The notes under the pieces were generated by a model. It was not told the origin of the DNA. It saw only the letters and a program-made list of their open reading frames with translations, and did no database searches. A stretch of DNA of 7,611 nt from Burkholderiales bacterium (GTDB lineage Bacteria > Pseudomonadota > Gammaproteobacteria > Burkholderiales > Burkholderiaceae_C), in the NCBI GenBank assembly GCA_947462175.1, contig CANHOE010000118.1, forward strand, positions 1 to 7,611. Direction: 5' to 3'. This document shows, one piece after another, positions 1 through 4,063 of this stretch (position 1 is its first letter; every line of letters starts with the position of its first letter). Position numbers and translations under genes: made by a program.

Positions 1-330
1 CAGTGAGCGTTGCTGGCGAGAGAAGGGCGCCGCCTCGTTGTCGCCCTCGATGAAGTACTGGCGGATCTCGGGGCGGATGAACTCGAACAGATAGCGCATG
101 TGCCCGATGACCGGGTAGTTGCGCAGCACCGAGTGCGTGCCCTGCAACGTGTCGCGCAGCCCCAGCAGCACCAGCGCAGCAAAGAGCAGCGGCAACACCC
201 AGGCCCAGCCGCTGGGCATCTTCATCATCAACGACAGCGACAGGCTCAGCACGAGCCCGACAGCGCAGAGGAACCACCCCGAATAGCGCAGCGGGAAGTG
301 TCGGTTCAGTTTTTCGAGCCAGGTGGGCAT
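1..330 (-). CDS. FMN-binding glutamate-synthase-like protein, N-terminal part (partial)
   Basis: The complement reads open from ATG at 330-328 to the left edge (110 codons, no stop), so the C-terminal bulk is missing. A good Shine-Dalgarno GGAGG (complement of 338-342) lies 7 nt before the ATG and supports this start. The protein has two hydrophobic stretches, about residues 18-36 and 41-58, separated by a short KMPSG turn, so the N-terminus should be membrane-anchored. After them comes HSVLRNYPVIGHMRYLFE (residues 66-83), then RPEIRQYF and PFSRQQRSL. That block is what I recognise from the family annotated as 'FMN-binding glutamate synthase family protein', which resembles the synthase domain of GltB and is usually about 500 residues. 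The catalytic and FMN domains are outside the window, so its reaction cannot be judged and it need not be a true glutamate synthase. It is divergent from metX and shows no functional link to it. Confidence 0.8.
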   Translation of the reverse strand, partial: MPTWLEKLNRHFPLRYSGWFLCAVGLVLSLSLSLMMKMPSGWAWVLPLLFAALVLLGLRDTLQGTHSVLRNYPVIGHMRYLFEFIRPEIRQYFIEGDNEAAPFSRQQRSL

Positions 331-445
331 AGACCGTCCTCCAGACAGGAAGTAGCACCGCGCGCCAGCTTGCACGCACGACATCGTAGCCACGCAACGC
401 CACCCTCGATGCAGCGAACTGGCCTGGGAACACGCACTGCATACA

Positions 446-472
446 TGGACCGGTCGGTCTGATCGCTAGAAT
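446..472 (+). promoter_or_regulatory. Putative sigma-70 promoter of the metX leader
   Basis: TAGAAT at 467-472 differs from the -10 consensus TATAAT at one position. A weak -35, TGGACC at 446-451 (4 of 6 consensus positions), lies 15 bp upstream, which is short. The predicted start of transcription is about 478-480, where the first stem of the SAM-II aptamer begins, and that agreement is the best support for the call. It was found by eye, without scoring. Confidence 0.45.
448..459. promoter_or_regulatory. Inverted repeat GACCG-GT-CGGTC, possible TetR-type operator
   Basis: The 12-mer GACCGGTCGGTC has perfect 5-bp arms (448-452 and 455-459) around a 2-bp spacer. It lies between the candidate -35 and -10 elements, where a bound repressor would block RNA polymerase. 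The ACCGGTCGGT-like core resembles operators of several TetR-family regulators, but I cannot name the protein. It could be chance in GC-rich DNA, or it could serve the divergent minus-strand gene. Confidence 0.35.
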
Positions 473-479
473 TCGCTCC

Positions 480-534
480 AGCGCTGATTTGCTCCGGCTT
501 GCGGGCGCTCTACAAACCCAGCTAAAAACAGGAA
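480..534 (+). promoter_or_regulatory. SAM-II riboswitch upstream of metX
   Basis: The conserved blocks of the SAM-II (metA-motif) aptamer occur in order with family spacing: GCGCTGATTT (481-490), CCGGCTTGC (494-502), GGCGCT (504-509), then AGCTAAAAACAGG (520-532). Stem P1 is AGCGC (480-484) with GCGCT (505-509), five pairs. A pseudoknot contact TCC (493-495) with GGA (531-533) would mask the Shine-Dalgarno-like AGGAA (530-534), the usual SAM-II mechanism of SAM-dependent translational repression. I did not resolve the rest of the P2 pairing. The blocks closely parallel the crystallised SAM-II RNA as I remember it (CGCGCUGAUUU...UUGCAAGCGCG...AGCUAAAAAGG). The location, directly before a homoserine acyltransferase gene, is the classic one. 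The aptamer starts at about +1 of the predicted promoter. One oddity is that the masked AGGAA is 81 nt from the metX ATG, although SAM-II normally abuts the regulated start. Confidence 0.88.
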
Positions 535-535
535 C

Positions 536-552
536 GACGGGCGCCTCCCGTC
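536..552 (+). promoter_or_regulatory. Leader hairpin between riboswitch and leader ORF
   Basis: GACGGG (536-541) pairs perfectly with CCCGTC (547-552) around the 5-nt loop CGCCT. No T-run follows, so it is not a classical terminator. If folded, it would bring the AGGA at 530-533 to roughly 11-12 unpaired nt from the ATG at 563, close to a usable Shine-Dalgarno spacing. The stem is visible directly; the role is inference. Confidence 0.4.
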
Positions 553-562
553 AGACATCAAG

Positions 563-619
563 ATGCTTCGTTTCGCTACGCGGTTGGCCCGTGAGGCCCA
601 TCGACGACTCCTTCCATGA
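563..619 (+). CDS. Putative 18-residue leader peptide coupled to metX
   Basis: ATG at 563 opens an 18-codon frame encoding MLRFATRLAREAHRRLLP. It ends in TGA at 617-619, which overlaps the metX ATG (616-618) as ATGA, a standard arrangement for translational coupling. It is the first ATG/GTG/TTG start after the riboswitch's Shine-Dalgarno-like AGGAA; nothing usable lies between 534 and 562. The sequence just upstream of metX (CTCCTTCC, 608-615) is pyrimidine-rich and offers no Shine-Dalgarno, so metX seems to need ribosomes delivered by another frame. The peptide is Arg-rich (5 of 18) and has no Met run, so attenuation by codon stalling is unlikely. No homologue is recognised. Such a short overlapping frame can arise by chance. 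Confidence 0.4.
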   Translation: MLRFATRLAREAHRRLLP

Positions 620-1812
620 GCTCGCTGGGGCATGTTGCTCCCCAATCGATGGCGTTCGCGCAAGCATTGCCGCTGCGCAGTGGCGCGGTGCTGCGCGACT
701 ACACGCTGATGTACGAAACCTACGGCACGCTGAATGCCGAGCGCAGCAATGCGGTGCTGGTATGCCATGCACTGAACGCCAGCCACCATGTCGCGGGCCG
801 CTACGAAGGCGACCCCAAAAGCACCGGCTGGTGGGACAACCTGATCGGCCCGGGCAAGCCGCTGGACACCGATCGCTTCTTCGTCATCGGCGTCAACAAC
901 CCCGGCTCGTGCTTCGGTTCGACCGGCCCCACACACCTCAACCCGGCAACGCAGCAGCCCTACGGCGCCGACTTCCCGGTGGTCACGGTCGAGGACTGGG
1001 TCGACGCGCAGGTTCGGCTGTGCGACGCGCTGGGTGTCGACAAGCTCGCCGCGGTGATCGGCGGCAGCCTGGGTGGCATGCAGGCGCTGTGCTGGTCCAT
1101 GCGCTACCCGCAGCGTCTGCAGCACTGCATCGCGATCGCCACCGCGCCCAACCTGTCGGCGCAGAACATTGCCTTCAATGAAGTGGCGCGCCGGGCCATC
1201 GTCACCGACCCCGATTTCCATGGCGGCCACTATCTCGCGCATGGCGTGGTGCCCAAGCGCGGGCTGCGCGTAGCGCGAATGATCGGCCACATCACCTACC
1301 TGAGCGACGACACGATGGACGCCAAGTTCGGCCGCACCTTGCGTGCCGCGCTGGGAGCCGATGCAGGCGCCGTTGACACGCCGCGCTACACCACCCAGGA
1401 CATCGAGTTCGAGATCGAGAGCTACCTGCGCTACCAGGGCGACAAGTTCAGTGAGTATTTCGATGCCAACAGCTACCTGTTGATCACGCGGGTGCTCGAC
1501 TACTTCGACCCGGCGCGCGAACACGGCGGCGATTTGTCAGCGGCATTTGCCTCGGCCACGGCGAAATTCCAGATCATCAGCTTCACCACCGACTGGCGCT
1601 TCTCGCCAGGCCGCTCGCGCGAGATCGTCAAGGCGCTGCTCGACAACCGTCTCGACGTGAGTTACGCCGAGATCGCCGCGCCGCACGGCCACGATGCCTT
1701 TCTGCTCGATGACGCGCGTTACCACGGCGTGCTGCGCGCGCGCTTCGATCGCATCGCCCGCGAGATTGAAACGGCTTCACGCGCGCTCGGCGGCGTGAGG
1801 ATCGCAACATGA
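616..1812 (+). CDS. metX: Homoserine O-acyltransferase MetX (probably O-succinyltransferase)
   Basis: This 398-residue alpha/beta-hydrolase-fold enzyme transfers an acyl group from acyl-CoA to the hydroxyl of homoserine, the first committed step of methionine synthesis, in the cytoplasm. Family hallmarks include YETYGTLN (residues 34-41), CHALNASHHVAG, NNPGSCFGSTGP and the nucleophile elbow GGSLGGMQ. The predicted catalytic triad is Ser151, Asp326 (in TTDWRF) and His359 (in PHGHDAF). Length is normal and the frame intact. Related Burkholderiales proteins are usually annotated as succinyl-CoA users; acyl specificity cannot be read reliably here. The ATG at 616 is chosen because an in-frame stop (TGA, 592-594) lies just upstream and the N-terminus fits relatives; Met12 (649) would lose conserved sequence. 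No Shine-Dalgarno precedes it, and the start overlaps the stop of the 18-codon leader frame. A SAM-II riboswitch at 480-534 should repress it when SAM is plentiful. metW follows in the same operon. Confidence 0.95.
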   Translation: MSSLGHVAPQSMAFAQALPLRSGAVLRDYTLMYETYGTLNAERSNAVLVCHALNASHHVAGRYEGDPKSTGWWDNLIGPGKPLDTDRFFVIGVNNPGSCFGSTGPTHLNPATQQPYGADFPVVTVEDWVDAQVRLCDALGVDKLAAVIGGSLGGMQALCWSMRYPQRLQHCIAIATAPNLSAQNIAFNEVARRAIVTDPDFHGGHYLAHGVVPKRGLRVARMIGHITYLSDDTMDAKFGRTLRAALGADAGAVDTPRYTTQDIEFEIESYLRYQGDKFSEYFDANSYLLITRVLDYFDPAREHGGDLSAAFASATAKFQIISFTTDWRFSPGRSREIVKALLDNRLDVSYAEIAAPHGHDAFLLDDARYHGVLRARFDRIAREIETASRALGGVRIAT

Positions 1813-1874
1813 GCGCGCCGGGCCGCTCCCAAGCGCTCATCACGCCGCGTGCAGCGCGGAGGGTCATCCGGTGA
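1809..1874 (+). CDS. Possible 21-residue linker ORF between metX and metW
   Basis: ATG at 1809 overlaps the metX stop (ATGA, 1809-1812). It has a good Shine-Dalgarno, GAGGA at 1797-1801, with 7 nt spacing. The frame runs 21 codons to TGA at 1872-1874, which overlaps the metW GTG (1871-1873). It begins MSAPGRSQ, ends ARRVIR, is basic, and resembles nothing I know. It may pass ribosomes from metX to metW, or be a chance frame in the 58-bp gap. It is not in frame with metW, so it is not simply an N-terminal extension. Confidence 0.3.
   Translation: MSAPGRSQALITPRAARRVIR
1858..1863 (+). promoter_or_regulatory. Shine-Dalgarno GGAGGG of metW
   Basis: GGAGGG lies 7 nt before GTG at 1871. This near-perfect site decides in favour of the GTG start, after which the protein begins MSDRHDLELIAALVP as in relatives. 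Confidence 0.75.
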
Positions 1875-2455
1875 GCGATCGTCACGACCTCGAACTGATC
1901 GCCGCTCTGGTCCCCCACAGGTCGCGGGTGCTGGACCTGGGCTGCGGCTCCGGCGAGACGCTGGCCTACCTGCGCGACCGCCGGGAGTGCACCGGCTACG
2001 GCATTGAAATCGCCGATGCGAATGTGCTGGCCTGTGAGCAGCGTGGGGTCAATGCGATCCAGCTGAACCTCGAAGAGGGTCTGGCCATCTTCGACGACCA
2101 GAGCTTCGATGTGGTACTGCAGATCGACACGCTGCAGCACCTGCGCAACACCGAGCGCATGCTGATGGAAACGGCGCGCGTGGGCCGCATCGGCATCGTC
2201 AGCTTCCCGAACTTCGCGCACTGGGCGAACCGGCTCAGCGTGGTGCGTGGTCGGATGCCGGTGACGAAGGCACTGCCCTACGAGTGGTACGACACCCCGA
2301 ACATCCGCGTCAGCACGTATGCCGATTTCGAGGTGCTGGCACGCCGCTGCGGGCTGCGCATCCTCGATGCGTTCGGCATCCAGCAGGGTGAGTGCGTGCG
2401 GCGTTGGCCGAACCTGATGGCCAGCGTCGCGGTCTTCAAGTTCGAGCGCGCGTAG
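1871..2455 (+). CDS. metW: Methionine biosynthesis protein MetW
   Basis: MetW is a small cytoplasmic class I methyltransferase-fold protein of 194 residues, the normal family length. The SAM-binding motif I is VLDLGCGSGE (residues 20-29), with the acidic ribose-binding position at Glu46 in GYGIEI. The MetW signatures LQIDTLQHL, GIVSFPNFAHW, GRMPVTKALPYEWYDTPNI and ASVAVFKFER follow. MetW has no well-established methyl acceptor. It accompanies MetX in many proteobacteria and, with metX, is required for the homoserine-to-methionine route in Pseudomonas, which suggests it assists MetX activity. It lies 58 bp downstream of metX on the same strand, starts at GTG with its own strong Shine-Dalgarno (1858-1863), and overlaps the end of the 21-codon linker ORF. 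Being in the metX transcript, it should share the SAM-II control, at least through coupling. Its 3' end overlaps by 20 bp the tail of the broken acrR-like gene on the other strand. Confidence 0.94.
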   Translation: MSDRHDLELIAALVPHRSRVLDLGCGSGETLAYLRDRRECTGYGIEIADANVLACEQRGVNAIQLNLEEGLAIFDDQSFDVVLQIDTLQHLRNTERMLMETARVGRIGIVSFPNFAHWANRLSVVRGRMPVTKALPYEWYDTPNIRVSTYADFEVLARRCGLRILDAFGIQQGECVRRWPNLMASVAVFKFERA

Positions 2456-2699
2456 CGCCACCTGCCGGCGCCTTCAGCGCGGGGCTGCCCAGGCAGGCGT
2501 CGATGGTCTGGGTGCCGGCCTTGACGAGGTCGAACGCGGTCGGGTCGAGCAGCCAGTTGGTGATGGGTTGGTCATCGTTGTGCGCAGGGCATGCACCAGG
2601 CTGTTGCGCACCTCGAGCAGCGGATCGACAAGACCCGGGTCGGCCGAGCGATGAATCTGCCCTTCCAACGGCAGCGTCGTCCTTGGTTCTGCGTGCCAT
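2436..2699 (-). pseudogene. Remnant of an AcrR/TtgR-type TetR-family repressor, doubly deleted
   Basis: The minus strand keeps three pieces of one AcrR-family regulator in the right order. MARRTKDDA, a typical AcrR-family N-terminus, starts at ATG 2699-2697. A segment one base out of frame (2677 to about 2567) begins TLPLE and contains VDPLLEVRNSLVHALR, characteristic of the region after the DNA-binding domain. Back in the first frame comes ITNWLLDPTAFDLVKAG, the C-terminal AcrR signature, running to TGA at 2438-2436. About 55 codons holding the helix-turn-helix and about 85-90 codons of ligand-binding core are missing relative to the usual 210-residue family; these numbers are from memory of the family. 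The frame now encodes 87 residues of mostly scrambled sequence and cannot make a DNA-binding repressor. It faces the mexAB-oprM-type operon across the usual divergent operator, so it was almost certainly that pump's local repressor. Confidence 0.82.
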
Positions 2700-2720
2700 G
2701 GGATGCGTCCAGATTGCCAG

Positions 2721-2744
2721 AACATACAGACCTGAATGTTTGTA
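2721..2744. promoter_or_regulatory. AcrR-type operator in the acrR/mexA intergenic region
   Basis: The imperfect inverted repeat has left half AACATACA (2721-2728) and right half GAATGTTTGTA (2734-2744). It aligns without gaps over 24 bp with the E. coli acrR-acrA operator as I remember it (left TACATACA, right GAATGTATGTA), matching at 18 positions; most differences are in the centre. TTGCCA at 2714-2719 just upstream is a reasonable -35 for the pump genes, but I find no convincing -10 at normal spacing, so the promoter is unresolved. Repressor binding here would block transcription in both directions. The site is intact although the neighbouring repressor gene is not. Confidence 0.7.
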
Positions 2745-2835
2745 GACTGGTTCTTCTTCGGTCGGACAGTGATCCGAACCAACCTGCCTTCTGTTCGCTT
2801 GGCGCGTGCAAGGCTTCCCTACAGGACGATGTCGC

Positions 2836-4053
2836 ATGCCTGCGCAGACAAGAGCTGGATTCCCAATCGCAGCGTTGGTAACGACTCTCCTTTGTGCTTC
2901 GGTAGGACCTGGGTTATCGGGCTGCGGCGCGAAGACAGGTGAGGCAGGCGCAGCCGCTGCGGCCAGTGCCCCTGCACCGGCGGTTGGCGTGATCACCGTG
3001 GCGCCGCAATCGGTGGGGCTGACCAGCGAGTTGCCGGGCCGACTGGAAGCCACTCGCATCGCCCAGGTGCGGGCGCGCGCCGCCGGCATCCTGCTCAAGC
3101 GCACGTTCCGCGAAGGCAGCGACGTGAAGGCGGGCCAATTGCTTTTCCAGATCGATGCCGCGCCTTATCGCGCGCAGCTGCAAAGTGCCCAGGCTGCACA
3201 GGCGCGCGCCGAGGCCAACCGGGAGCAGGCGGCCGCGCAGGCCGAGCGCTACAAGCCGCTGCTCGAAGCCAACGCGATCAGCAAGCAGGACTATGTCAAC
3301 GCGGTCGCAGCGTTCAAGCAGGCCGATGCCGACGTCGCATCGGCACGCGCTGCTGTCACCACCGCCCAGATCAACCTGGGTTACGCATCGGTGACCTCGC
3401 CGATCTCGGGCCGCATCGGCCGCGCGCTGGTCACCGAAGGCGCGCTGGTCGGTCAGGGCGACGCCACGCCACTGGCCCTGGTACAGCAGATCGATCCGAT
3501 GTACGTGAACTTCACCCAGTCGACCACCGAGGTGCTGCGGCTGCGCAAGTCAATCGACGCTGGCAAGCTGCAACGCAGCGGTGCGGCCGAGGCCGGCACG
3601 GTGCAGGTGGTGCTCGAGGACGGCACGGTCTACGGTGCGCCGGGCAAGCTGCTGTTCTCCGACCTGACGGTGGACACCACGTCGGGCCAGATCACCTTGC
3701 GCGCCGAAGTGCCCAACCCTGCCGGCCTGTTGCTGCCCGGTACCTATGTGCGTGTCAGGGTGCAGCAAGCGCAGGCAAGTGACGCCGTGCTGTTGCCACA
3801 ACAGGCCGTGACGCGCTCGCCGCAAGGTGACAGCGTGCTGGTGGTGGCTGCCGATGGCAGCTTCGCGCCACGCCCGGTGAAGATCGGCGGCTCACAAGGC
3901 GGCCAATGGGTCGTGCTCGACGGGCTGAAGGCCGGCGATCAGGTCATGGTCGACGGATTCCAGAAGCTGCGCGGCGTGAAGGTAGTGAAGCCCGTGCCAT
4001 GGCAGCCCGCGGCGTCGGCGGCCGCAGCGTCCTCGCCCAAGTCAGCGAACTGA
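2836..4053 (+). CDS. mexA: RND efflux periplasmic adaptor lipoprotein (MexA/AcrA type)
   Basis: This 405-residue membrane-fusion protein links the inner-membrane pump to the outer-membrane channel in the periplasm. ATG 2836 is preferred over the upstream GTG at 2806 because AGGA at 2823-2826 sits 9 nt before it and it gives a clean signal peptide. The hydrophobic core is at about residues 9-27 and the lipobox LSGC puts the acylated cysteine at Cys30. Domains follow family order: a beta/lipoyl half containing RARAAGILLKRTFREGSDV (79-97), an Ala/Gln-rich alpha-helical hairpin (about 112-180) with YKPLLEANAISKQDY, the second lipoyl half TSPISGRIGRALVTEGALV, then beta-barrel and membrane-proximal regions with LLPGTYVRVRV and LLPQQAVTRS. 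The tail is Ala/Ser-rich. The pump gene starts 10 bp downstream. Orthology to mexA specifically, rather than acrA, bpeA or cmeA, is not proven. Confidence 0.93.
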   Translation: MPAQTRAGFPIAALVTTLLCASVGPGLSGCGAKTGEAGAAAAASAPAPAVGVITVAPQSVGLTSELPGRLEATRIAQVRARAAGILLKRTFREGSDVKAGQLLFQIDAAPYRAQLQSAQAAQARAEANREQAAAQAERYKPLLEANAISKQDYVNAVAAFKQADADVASARAAVTTAQINLGYASVTSPISGRIGRALVTEGALVGQGDATPLALVQQIDPMYVNFTQSTTEVLRLRKSIDAGKLQRSGAAEAGTVQVVLEDGTVYGAPGKLLFSDLTVDTTSGQITLRAEVPNPAGLLLPGTYVRVRVQQAQASDAVLLPQQAVTRSPQGDSVLVVAADGSFAPRPVKIGGSQGGQWVVLDGLKAGDQVMVDGFQKLRGVKVVKPVPWQPAASAAAASSPKSAN

Positions 4054-4063
4054 GGGCCCCGCG

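Noticed and set aside
10..462. Plus-strand 150-codon open frame
   Set aside because: It is antisense to the well-supported glutamate-synthase-like start (330-1) with its own Shine-Dalgarno; the product is Gln/Arg/His-rich, typical of a GC-rich shadow frame.
586..598. GGCC-(5)-GGCC hairpin just before metX
   Set aside because: A four-pair stem is expected by chance in GC-rich DNA and lacks a terminator tail.
489..1181. Plus-strand frame beginning with TTG inside the SAM-II aptamer
   Set aside because: It overlaps metX in another frame and has no recognisable domain; the TTG is part of conserved riboswitch sequence.
466..1524. Minus-strand 352-codon open frame opposite metX
   Set aside because: It is antisense to a complete metX and covers the riboswitch; its composition is low-complexity Val/Ala/Arg/His with no family signature.
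2455..2471. Hairpin GCGCC/GGCGC just after metW as a terminator
   Set aside because: Only five pairs, and no T-run follows; not enough for a Rho-independent terminator.
2762..2777. Inverted repeat TCGGA-(6)-TCCGA upstream of mexA as a second operator
   Set aside because: The arms are only 5 bp with a 6-nt loop and do not resemble a known operator; it may be a minor leader hairpin or chance.
2806..2835. Upstream GTG start for mexA adding 10 residues
   Set aside because: ATG 2836 has an AGGA at 9 nt and gives a standard lipoprotein signal; the GTG has no good Shine-Dalgarno and the extension is not part of the signal peptide.
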